A stretch of DNA of 64,000 bases from a virus. The DNA lies in IMG/VR virus record IMGVR_UViG_3300048014_000057, positions 1 to 64,000 of that record. One strand, 5' to 3'. Under the pieces are notes generated by a model that searched no databases, was not told the origin of the DNA, and saw only the letters and a list, made by a program, of their open reading frames with translations. Made by a program: the position numbers and the translations under genes. Shown here piece after piece: positions 1 through 6,433 of this stretch. How positions within the stretch are numbered: position 1 is the stretch's first letter; each line of letters opens with the position of its first letter.

Positions 1-40
1 TGGGGCAAAAGAACCTATTGAAATTTTATTTTCCTTTCGT

Positions 41-127
41 TTATTGTAAAACTTTAGTTTATTGTAAAACTTTAGTTTATTGTAAAACTTTAGTTTATTG
101 TAAAACTTTAGTTTATTGTAAAACTTT
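41..127. repeat. 18-bp tandem repeat, about 5 copies
   Basis: Five head-to-tail copies of TTATTGTAAAACTTTAGT begin at 41, 59, 77, 95 and 113; the last is truncated. The minus-strand stop codon of gene 53 (113-115) lies in the copy at 113, and the other copies lie just downstream of it. Because 18 is a multiple of three, each copy encodes K-V-L-Q-stop in the same frame. This looks like repeat expansion of the gene's 3' end. Confidence 0.95.
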
Positions 128-1012
128 CGTTAGTTGAGCCGAAGTATTCGCTACATATTGAGATTGTAGAATAGAAATTATTTTATTTGATTCATTTTTA
201 TTAGTTTCGTATTGAAAATATGTTACAGGATCATAAAAAACAAGCTCATCATTGGCAACTGATTGATATAAATTAATAATAATATCAGAGGAATTTGCAA
301 TCGTTATAGTTGAATTGGATTGTGTTCCGTATATACTAAAATAAGAAGAATTAATAACAGAATTTACTTGATTATTAGGAAGAAAATATCCGTTGCAATG
401 TTGTATTGATATATTATTAGAAGAAAATTGTACGACTTGGCCTGATCCATACATATTATTACTATAATTAATATTTACTATTTCATCTATAATAAAATTT
501 GGTATATTTGTAGAAAAATTAAAAGAAACCAAATAATTAGTTATTAATGTCCAATCTTCTTGAACTCTTACATATCCAAATATTTGCCCATATGCATCGA
601 ATTGTGGTTCATAATATTTTAATAAATCTGTATCTAATGCATTATATGCGGATACCGATATATTAGAATTAGCTCGATACCAATTGTTAGTAAAATACAT
701 TGTAGAAATTTGAGGTAATGTTAAAGACCCATATTTTTGTATAATAAAATCTGAAAATTCCGAAGGATTCATATACCATTGTCCATAAGGGTCTTGTATA
801 TTATTTGTTAAAAATAACAACCATTCTTGATAAGGATCACCATAATACTGGCGAGCCATTTGATCCGATCTTTGGTTATTATCGATAGATACAGGATAAA
901 ATAAGTATGGATTACTTAGAGTGGAATTGGCAATTGCCGCTCTTTCTGTTATATTAACAACTTGTTGACCATTATAATTAATTAATGGAAATTTACTAAA
1001 AAAAGTATCGAT
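113..1012 (-). CDS. 53: Baseplate wedge subunit, T4 gp53 family
   Basis: Component of the T4-type baseplate wedge. The sequence shows the family hallmark QYYGDPYQEWLLFLTNNI, and upstream in the same frame KFPLINYNG and FYPVSIDNNQRSDQMA, which match the usual gp53 N-terminus. The first ATG (859) would remove about 51 conserved residues. The frame is open up to a TAA at 1028-1030 and contains no ATG, GTG or TTG before 859. The best start is ATC at 1012, eight bases after an AGGAG at 1021-1025, giving 299 residues with N-terminus (M)DTFFSKFP. It lies 11 bp after gene 48. Family assignment is firm; the ATC start is inference from conservation and Shine-Dalgarno spacing. Confidence 0.85.
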   Translation of the reverse strand: MDTFFSKFPLINYNGQQVVNITERAAIANSTLSNPYLFYPVSIDNNQRSDQMARQYYGDPYQEWLLFLTNNIQDPYGQWYMNPSEFSDFIIQKYGSLTLPQISTMYFTNNWYRANSNISVSAYNALDTDLLKYYEPQFDAYGQIFGYVRVQEDWTLITNYLVSFNFSTNIPNFIIDEIVNINYSNNMYGSGQVVQFSSNNISIQHCNGYFLPNNQVNSVINSSYFSIYGTQSNSTITIANSSDIIINLYQSVANDELVFYDPVTYFQYETNKNESNKIISILQSQYVANTSAQLTKVLQ

Positions 1013-1023
1013 TCTAAAATCTC

Positions 1024-1995
1024 CTATTTATTATATATATTAATTGTATTTACTCCTGGAATTGTATAATTAGGATCAAGAGTATTTCCAGCCAAATCAG
1101 ACTTAAGCCAATATTCAATTTCTAATAATCTAAGAGTAAGTCCAATAGAAATAGGTGCATTGGTAGTTGCATAAAATCCAGGAGTCTGTCCGGGAGCATA
1201 ATTTACTTCGGCACTTTCTATAACACAATATTTAAAAGAATACATATATCCGGCTGGGGTAATAACGGGTAAGACTAAATCAGGATATTGTAATAAAGTA
1301 CCGGCTGCTGCTTGATTTGTATCAGGAAGTTGATGATATCTAAATTTATTAATAATATATTTTAGAGTATTTGATTCTGTCTGATTGGTAGCCGTAAATA
1401 TCCATGAAAATGTATGTCTTTTAAAAGTAGGAGAAGTAAATAAGATTGTATCATAAGGATTTATCGCTACGCCTTCGGTTTGTAAAGCAAGAGCGGTTGC
1501 ATTTTGTACTCCAAAAATTTGACCTAGAGCATTTATAAGATTAGAAGCACCACCTGTTGCCAATCCTTCTAAAAATGCCGTAGAATCATTTTGTAATTGT
1601 GAAATTGTACTCTGCCCAGAGTTTTTTACTTGTATCTGAGCATCAAGAGCCGCGCCAATGGCAGGATTTAAATGAAAATCTGCTTCCTTATAATTAATTG
1701 ACTGTGCATCTATTAATTGAGAAGGGAGAGGTAATATTATTGTACCCTGTGGATTTGCAAAGGGAGTCTGAAAAATAGATGGTCTTTGATATTGATAAAA
1801 TGTAAAAGACATAAAATATGCACGAGAAGAAGTTGCATCTATTAAATCACCAGGAAAAACTGTTGTCTGTACTGTATTATATTGTGAATTAGTTCTTTGT
1901 GTTACAGTAGATAAAAAATTAGAAACACCAGAAACACCTGATTTTACTAAACTATTTAAATTATTTTCTAAAGTTCCTACTATTGAATCTGCCAT
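1024..1995 (-). CDS. 48: Baseplate tail-tube cap protein, gp48-like
   Basis: 323 residues. In T4, gp48 caps the baseplate hub and seeds tail-tube assembly. The match is structural-pattern based: an N-terminal region with FPGDLIDATSSRAYFMSFTF, a low-complexity middle, then SPTFKRHTFSWIFTATNQTE followed by an INKFRYHQLP helix. The C-terminus holds the conserved strand set around SIGLTLRLLEIEYW. These resemble the gp48 core that copies the tail-tube fold. It starts with ATG at 1995 downstream of a late-type promoter and is followed by gene 53. gp54 is the alternative; the length (323, T4 gp54 320, gp48 364) does not decide, but the C-terminal motifs fit gp48 better. Confidence 0.75.
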   Translation of the reverse strand: MADSIVGTLENNLNSLVKSGVSGVSNFLSTVTQRTNSQYNTVQTTVFPGDLIDATSSRAYFMSFTFYQYQRPSIFQTPFANPQGTIILPLPSQLIDAQSINYKEADFHLNPAIGAALDAQIQVKNSGQSTISQLQNDSTAFLEGLATGGASNLINALGQIFGVQNATALALQTEGVAINPYDTILFTSPTFKRHTFSWIFTATNQTESNTLKYIINKFRYHQLPDTNQAAAGTLLQYPDLVLPVITPAGYMYSFKYCVIESAEVNYAPGQTPGFYATTNAPISIGLTLRLLEIEYWLKSDLAGNTLDPNYTIPGVNTINIYNK

Positions 1996-2016
1996 TTAAT
2001 TCTTTCTTTTTTATTA

Positions 2017-2040
2017 TATTTATTATGAAAAAGATAAATA
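2017..2040. promoter_or_regulatory. Divergent late-type promoters
   Basis: The 72-bp gap between gene 48 (-) and the gene at 2068 (+) holds ATAATAAATA on the minus strand (2026-2017) and GATAAATA on the plus strand (2033-2040). Both resemble the T4 late element TATAAATA and sit 20-30 bp before their genes. Confidence 0.55.
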
Positions 2041-2067
2041 TAATAAAGGTAGAAAGGTAAGAATTAA

Positions 2068-2439
2068 ATGATAGAATTATATGCGGGAGATACTTTTTCT
2101 TACACGTCCAATGTTTCTCTTTCTAATTCATATTCATGGAATGCTAATGCTGTAGTCACTTCTCTAGACCTGAATGATTTATATTTTAATAATACAGAAA
2201 TTGGAATTTTAAATTGTAATTTATCTCCCATCGTAACTTCGACTCCAAATTCTATTAATTATACTTTAACATTATCCTCTCCTTCAAATAATACTATTAA
2301 TTGGATTTCTAATTCTGTAAATATTTCTGAAAGAGTTTTATATCTTTTTACACAATTTACGGCTAATACATCTAATACACAAATAATACAAAATGGAAAT
2401 ACACAAATAGTAAGAGTTAAAGCAGCCATATATTCCTAA
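2068..2439 (+). CDS. Hypothetical small virion-type protein
   Basis: 123 residues, rich in Ser, Thr and Asn with alternating hydrophobic residues (for example SINYTLTLSSPSNNTINW), so probably an all-beta protein. It has a late-type promoter upstream and its stop overlaps the ATG of gene 4 by one base, which suggests a late virion or assembly protein. No family recognised. Confidence 0.7.
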   Translation: MIELYAGDTFSYTSNVSLSNSYSWNANAVVTSLDLNDLYFNNTEIGILNCNLSPIVTSTPNSINYTLTLSSPSNNTINWISNSVNISERVLYLFTQFTANTSNTQIIQNGNTQIVRVKAAIYS

Positions 2440-2885
2440 TGCCTAAGTATAAACAAGGTCAATTTAAACCTTCTAAACCAGAAAAATATAAAGGTGATGT
2501 AAATAATATATTTTACAGATCATCTTGGGAATTAAAAACATTTTCTATATTAGACAGAAATCCAAACGTTATTGAATGGTCATCAGAAGAAATAATTATT
2601 CCCTATATTTCTCCAAAAGATAATAAAATACATAGATATTTTGTTGATATTTTTTGTAAATTAAAAAATAAAAATGGCATTATAGAAACATTATTAATAG
2701 AAATAAAGCCCTTGGTTCAAACTTCTCCACCTATAAAGGGAAAAAGAATAACCAAGGGCTTTATTAATGAAGTTCTAACATATGCAGTAAACGATGCTAA
2801 ATGGAAAGCCGCACAAGATTACTGTGATAAAAGAGGATGGAAATTTAAAATATTTACAGAAAAAGAATTAGGTATTAAAATTTAA
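2439..2885 (+). CDS. 4: Head completion protein, T4 gp4 family
   Basis: T4 gp4 stabilises DNA-filled heads before tail joining. This 148-residue protein keeps the family pattern: an N-terminal KPSKPEKYKGDVNNIFYRSS, then SWELKTFSILDRNPNVIEWS, the IIIPYISPKDNK strand, YFVDIFCKLK, LLIEIKPL, and a C-terminal WKAAQDYCDKRGWKFKIFTE. The D...EIK arrangement is like a PD-(D/E)XK nuclease core. Length matches T4 gp4 (about 150). It is translationally coupled to the preceding gene and converges with the next one, overlapping its end by 18 bp. Confidence 0.9.
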   Translation: MPKYKQGQFKPSKPEKYKGDVNNIFYRSSWELKTFSILDRNPNVIEWSSEEIIIPYISPKDNKIHRYFVDIFCKLKNKNGIIETLLIEIKPLVQTSPPIKGKRITKGFINEVLTYAVNDAKWKAAQDYCDKRGWKFKIFTEKELGIKI

Positions 2886-3170
2886 TTCCATATCTAATTC
2901 TTTTATTTGATTTTTAAGTTCTTCGAGTTTTTTCTTTTTCTTCTCTATTTCTTCCATATCATTTACTATTGATAGTTTTTCTTTATGATGGTTATCTCCT
3001 ACTAAAAGATAACCTTCTCTTTTTACAATATTTAGAATATAAGAAAGAGTAGCCATTGCATAAATTTCTCCTGTATGATATTCTTTCAATTTTGCATAGA
3101 TAGTATCTCCATGTTCTCCTTTTCCATGTCTTATATCAGTAATTTTAAATTTTTTTAATTCGTGTTGCAT
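2868..3170 (-). CDS. Hypothetical protein with C-terminal coiled coil
   Basis: 100 residues. The N-terminal half (KFKITDIRHGKGEHGDTIYA) looks like a small beta domain; the C-terminal half is a highly charged helix (NDMEEIEKKKKKLEELKNQI) likely to form a coiled coil. Its 3' end overlaps gene 4 tail to tail. Function unknown. Confidence 0.7.
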   Translation of the reverse strand: MQHELKKFKITDIRHGKGEHGDTIYAKLKEYHTGEIYAMATLSYILNIVKREGYLLVGDNHHKEKLSIVNDMEEIEKKKKKLEELKNQIKELDMELNFNT

Positions 3171-3201
3171 TATAATTTAATCTCCATAAAAAAAATATTA
3201 A

Positions 3202-3227
3202 AAAAGGGAGATTTTACTCTCCCTTTT
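3202..3227 (-). terminator. Intrinsic terminator
   Basis: Perfect hairpin AAAAGGGAG / CTCCCTTTT with an 8-nt loop. On the minus strand it is followed by an extended T-rich stretch, so it ends the transcript of the gene at 3235-3573. It may also act on the plus strand. Confidence 0.8.
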
Positions 3228-3234
3228 ATTTGCA

Positions 3235-3573
3235 TTAAAGTTGTGTGCGAGGACCAGCTTTTATAAAACCCATATTAAGATATTTTCCGACTTCAGAAGG
3301 ATCAACACGAATTTTTTCCTTTGTTTCTTTATTGCCCATCCAAACCTTACCCACAAGGGAAGCTCCACGCCCCCCAACCCTAATTTCCTTACTTTGTTCC
3401 CCATCTTCTTCTAAAACGGCTTCTGGGGCCTTCCCTCTGGGTCTATTAAGCCATTCTTGAAGTTGGGCTCTGGCATCTTCCTCAGTTGAACCTATAAAAT
3501 GATAGGGAAGAACAGAACTATTGGCTTGATAGGTAAGACAAACCTGATTTTTAATGGTAATTCTCTCTTCCAT
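3235..3573 (-). CDS. Small protein with a nuclease-associated C-terminal module
   Basis: 112 residues from the ATG at 3573, chosen because AGGAG lies seven bases upstream; a longer frame from 3630 would overlap the promoter. The C-terminal segment (VWMGNKETKEKIRVDPSEV then YLNMGFIKAG) has the same layout as the terminal module of the seg-like endonuclease at 14019-14831 (ITNGVHNTQ..., YISLGYRKG) and of 47803-48492. This suggests a small DNA-binding module without a nuclease. The gene looks visibly more G+C rich than its neighbours, and a sigma70-like promoter precedes it. Function unknown. Confidence 0.75.
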   Translation of the reverse strand: MEERITIKNQVCLTYQANSSVLPYHFIGSTEEDARAQLQEWLNRPRGKAPEAVLEEDGEQSKEIRVGGRGASLVGKVWMGNKETKEKIRVDPSEVGKYLNMGFIKAGPRTQL

Positions 3574-3601
3574 TTTCATTCTCCTTTTAGAGGGTAAGTA
3601 T

Positions 3602-3630
3602 TCTATACCACCTTTTAGAAAAAATGTCAA
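3602..3630 (-). promoter_or_regulatory. Early-type (sigma70-like) promoter
   Basis: TTGACA (3630-3625), 17-bp spacer, TATAGA (3607-3602) on the minus strand, about 30 bp before the gene starting at 3573. Confidence 0.75.
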
Positions 3631-3639
3631 GAGAAAAAT

Positions 3640-4695
3640 TTATAAATCAATAATTATTTTTAGTTCTTTTTCTATTTCTTTTCCATTACGTAGAATTTTA
3701 ATTTTTATAATATCTTCTGGTGTATGTAAATATAACGTCTTAATGACATCAGAAGTATCTAACATATTAATATTGTCAATAGATAAAATAATATCATTTT
3801 TTTCTAAAATTCCATATGCGGGATAATTTTTGAGAACATCAACAACTAAAACTCCTGATTTATCCATATTATAAATTATTGAATTATCTTCATTTAAATT
3901 GGTTATTTTTATTCCAATTCTTCTATTAAGAAAATGATGAAATAATCCTAATTCATAGGAAACAAAATTTAAATATTTAGAAGGAATAGCAAAACCTAAA
4001 CCAATAGAATTTCCTGTAGTTGAGATAATCATAGAATTCATTCCTATGACTTCCATATGAGAATTAAATAATGGACCACCAGAATTACCATGATTCATAG
4101 GTGCATCTATTTGAATATAATCATTAAAAACAGAATCAGCCCCTTGAAGTTTTCTGTGAAGGTGAGATATAATACCACGGGTAAGTGTTTGTTCCAAACC
4201 AAGAGGGGAACCAGAAGTCCAAATTTCGTCACCAACTTTTATATTATCAGAATCTCCAATTTTTACATATCTTGAAGAGAGGGGAATTTTTTCAACTTTA
4301 AGAAGCGCAATATCTTCTCTTTGATCATTTCCAACTACATCGGCATTTTCTTTTGTACCATCAGAAAATGTAACTAAAATATCAAATGCATTATTAATAA
4401 TATGGGAATTAGTTAAAATAAGACCATTTTTAAAAAGAATAAATCCAGAACCTACAGAATGTTGAATTTTATGAGGAAAAGATAAATTTGTTTTTTTATA
4501 TTTTTTCATTGATTCTTGAAATTGCATATCAAAAGGTGTATAATCTTCTGGTTTTCTTTCCTCAATACTTGCTACTTGAATATTAACTGTTCCATCGGAA
4601 ATATTAGAAATATTATCCACAACATCGGAACTTTTTATTTCATCTGCAAAAGAAATATTAGAAAATAATAAAAGAAAAAATAAAAAAAATTTCAT
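3640..4695 (-). CDS. Secreted trypsin-like serine protease, HtrA/DegP family
   Basis: 351 residues. An N-terminal signal peptide (KFFLFFLLLFSNISFA) predicts export to the periplasm. The protease domain carries the full HtrA triad: His98 in LTNSHII, Asp128 in REDIALLKV and Ser205 in GNSGGPLF, plus the SGSPLGLEQTLTRGIIS loop. One C-terminal PDZ domain (about 262-345, GVLVVDVLKNYPAYGILEKN) would bind unfolded C-termini or regulate the protease. It is shorter than two-PDZ DegP and closest in layout to DegS-type enzymes. Its ATG overlaps the stop of the upstream secreted-protein gene by four bases, so the two are coupled. HtrA enzymes are uncommon in phages; a role in remodelling or protecting the infected envelope is inference. 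Confidence 0.92.
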   Translation of the reverse strand: MKFFLFFLLLFSNISFADEIKSSDVVDNISNISDGTVNIQVASIEERKPEDYTPFDMQFQESMKKYKKTNLSFPHKIQHSVGSGFILFKNGLILTNSHIINNAFDILVTFSDGTKENADVVGNDQREDIALLKVEKIPLSSRYVKIGDSDNIKVGDEIWTSGSPLGLEQTLTRGIISHLHRKLQGADSVFNDYIQIDAPMNHGNSGGPLFNSHMEVIGMNSMIISTTGNSIGLGFAIPSKYLNFVSYELGLFHHFLNRRIGIKITNLNEDNSIIYNMDKSGVLVVDVLKNYPAYGILEKNDIILSIDNINMLDTSDVIKTLYLHTPEDIIKIKILRNGKEIEKELKIIIDL

Positions 4696-5030
4696 TTGGC
4701 ATCCTTTACTAAATTATCGAGAAAATCTCTTAATGGAGGTAAATTAAATTCTGTAGTTTCATTATAACTAAGAAATACAATACAAATTTTAGATTTATCA
4801 TTTTTAATAGAAATGAGAATATCCTGAGAAGTTTTAAAATTATTAAATAATATATAACTTACATTATTGATATTATCTTCAAATTTTAATATAGATAAAA
4901 ATCCTTTTTTTGAGATATCAGAAATAAATGTTTCTGATTTAGAACAATCTGGATTTTCTTGTGTATAAGGTGCTGCCGATACAGAATTAATTGATAATAA
5001 TAAACCTAGTGTAATTAATAATTTTTTCAT
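4692..5030 (-). CDS. Secreted hypothetical protein
   Basis: 112 residues with a clear signal peptide (KKLLITLGLLLSINSVSA, cleavage expected before APYTQ). The mature part contains two cysteines (PDCSKS, KSKICIVFL) that could form a disulfide in the periplasm. It starts directly after the stop of the amber-interrupted gene and overlaps the HtrA gene by four bases, so the three are one operon. It could be a substrate or cofactor of the protease. No family recognised. Confidence 0.8.
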   Translation of the reverse strand: MKKLLITLGLLLSINSVSAAPYTQENPDCSKSETFISDISKKGFLSILKFEDNINNVSYILFNNFKTSQDILISIKNDKSKICIVFLSYNETTEFNLPPLRDFLDNLVKDAK

Positions 5031-5492
5031 TTAAAATCCTAATCCTTTTTCTAATTCTAATTTACTTCCTTGTAATCTTAATTTTATATCTTTTCCTTCT
5101 ATTTCTTGGGAAAGAATATCATAATTAAGAATTAATTCTTGTTTACTTTCAAGAGTATTAAAATTAATAATAACTGCTTTAACCATAGCAATACAATATT
5201 CATTATAAAATTTAATTTTTATATTACTTTCACTAGAAGCCTTGTAATAATAACCAATAAATTTTTGAATATCAAGTATTTTATCATAATACCATAATGA
5301 AATAAATCCTACATATTCATTATTTGACCACTATTTACGTAACCAATAACCATGAATATATTTATTAAATTCAATAGGATTAACAACAAAAATAAAAGTT
5401 TCGAGAAAAAGTTGTGTAAAATGCTTTGGATTAAGGTCTTCTTTATTTTCTTTTGATTTATCTACATTAAGAAGCACATCAATAAGTTTCAT
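5031..5492 (-). pseudogene. Hypothetical gene interrupted by an in-frame TAG codon
   Basis: The frame opens with ATG at 5492 (MKLIDVLLNVDKSKENK...) and runs 53 codons to TAG at 5333-5331. It then continues in the same frame for another 99 sense codons (WSNNEYVGFISLWYYDK ... GSKLELEKGLGF) to TAA at 5031. Composition is the same on both sides and the downstream stop abuts the next gene, so this was one ~153-codon gene. It is either a nonsense mutation or a readthrough site. No suppressor tRNA reading UAG is visible in the window. Function unknown. Confidence 0.75.
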
Positions 5493-5512
5493 TTGTTTTC
5501 CTTTTTTTTAAT

Positions 5513-5589
5513 TGGAGTCAGGAATGGGACTCGAACCCATATAAAAAGGTTTTGCAGACCTTACCATAACCATTCTGGAACATCCTGAC
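5513..5589 (-). tRNA. tRNA-Cys (GCA)
   Basis: Cloverleaf on the minus strand. The acceptor stem GTCAGGA/TCCTGAC is fully paired, the anticodon stem is AAGGT/ACCTT and the loop CTGCAAA gives anticodon GCA. The T arm is canonical (GGTTCGAGTCCC). Discriminator U73, a cysteine identity base, is followed by an encoded CCA. Confidence 0.92.
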
Positions 5590-5610
5590 ATAATTTTTTC
5601 ATTTTAAATT

Positions 5611-5684
5611 TGGTCCCTCGTAACGGTACTGCCCCGTTTTCATGTGGGTGAAGGCCACGTATCCTACTTTTAAACGAACGAGGG
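5611..5684 (-). tRNA. Probable tRNA-Glu (TTC) with atypical D and T loops
   Basis: Minus-strand cloverleaf with a perfect acceptor stem CCCTCGT/ACGAGGG, discriminator A and an encoded CCA. The anticodon loop CCTTCAC reads TTC (Glu), with C rather than U at position 33. The T stem AACGG/CCGTT is perfect but its loop is GGCAGTA instead of TTCRANY, and the D loop (AAAAGTA) lacks the usual GG pair. The normal D-loop/T-loop contact would therefore be missing. It is either an unusual functional tRNA, a decaying one, or a tRNA mimic. Confidence 0.75.
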
Positions 5685-5688
5685 TTAT

Positions 5689-5808
5689 TTACCTATTTAT
5701 AATAATTTCTTTACATTTTTTGGTTTCATGATATTCTCTTTGTTTGATTATACAATATAAATCATTATATTTCCAATAGGATGAAAAAAATTTTTTAATA
5801 TATTTCAT
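5689..5808 (-). CDS. Hypothetical small basic protein
   Basis: 39 residues (MKYIKKFFSSYWKYNDLYC...). Its ATG overlaps the TGA of the upstream gene (ATGA at 5808-5805), the usual coupling in this operon, and it ends 4 bp before the tRNA-Glu. Rich in Lys, Tyr and Ile; function unknown. Confidence 0.6.
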   Translation of the reverse strand: MKYIKKFFSSYWKYNDLYCIIKQREYHETKKCKEIIINR

Positions 5809-6095
5809 AGAAAATAATTCTTATCTTTTACAAGATCATATTCTGCTATAAACATCTTGAAATTGCAACCAGAACTTCTAAAAATTTCCATCCATTTATC
5901 TATAATATTTCTTTCAAATGGACCTAAAACAAATTCAGCCTGATTAGGAGGCTTTAAATTTTCCTTAAAATTAATATGAATATTTCTAAACATAAATTTT
6001 GCATATAATTGTGGATATTTTTCATTATCCACGTCTACTAAAAATCTGGCAATATAATTCATTTTTTTCTTTCTAAAATTAAAAATATTAAACAT
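5805..6095 (-). CDS. Hypothetical protein
   Basis: 96 residues with a basic N-terminus (MFNIFNFRKKK) and a mixed alpha/beta remainder (YIARFLVDVDNEKY, AEFVLGPFERNIIDKWMEIF). It lies in a small operon with 6099-6326 and 5689-5808. No family recognised. Confidence 0.7.
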   Translation of the reverse strand: MFNIFNFRKKKMNYIARFLVDVDNEKYPQLYAKFMFRNIHINFKENLKPPNQAEFVLGPFERNIIDKWMEIFRSSGCNFKMFIAEYDLVKDKNYFL

Positions 6096-6098
6096 TTT

Positions 6099-6326
6099 TT
6101 ATTTATCTTTATTTTCCTTATTATGTATATTTTCTTTTATCCACTTATCATCTATATTAATTGGACATAAGAATTCTTCTTCAATATAAACATAATGACA
6201 CCAATCCCAATTATGGGGCTTACTTTTCAAATATTCTATCATTTCGTTTTTATTATAAAATTTTCCTTTAAAATCCTCAAATCCACCACTAGGATAATAA
6301 TTGTCTCCATAAAATAATAAAATCAT
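6099..6326 (-). CDS. Hypothetical small acidic protein
   Basis: 75 residues, aromatic-rich and acidic (SKPHNWDWCHYVYIEEEF). It is the first gene of a minus-strand operon with a strong ribosome site (GGAGAAAAAAG) before ATG 6326. A TTGACA box lies upstream (minus strand, plus 6382-6387), though the -10 is weak. Function unknown. Confidence 0.7.
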   Translation of the reverse strand: MILLFYGDNYYPSGGFEDFKGKFYNKNEMIEYLKSKPHNWDWCHYVYIEEEFLCPINIDDKWIKENIHNKENKDK

Positions 6327-6397
6327 CTTTTTTCTCCAATTGATATTATGTACACTACTACCCTACTAAAAAAATTTCAAATGTCAACTCATATTTT

Positions 6398-6408
6398 CTA
6401 AATAAATA
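6398..6408 (+). promoter_or_regulatory. Late-type promoter of gene 5
   Basis: CTAAATAAATA, about 25 bp upstream of the gene 5 ATG and close to the AATAATAAATA element found before other late genes here. Confidence 0.5.
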
Positions 6409-6433
6409 TTTAAAATAATAAAAAGGGATAAAA

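Noticed and set aside
859-861. gp53 starting at the first ATG (859)
   Set aside because: It would drop about 51 residues conserved in the family and lacks a good ribosome site.
5331-5333. Genome-wide TAG recoding
   Set aside because: The sheath and gp48 genes end in TAG at their normal C-termini and no tRNA with anticodon CTA is present in the window.
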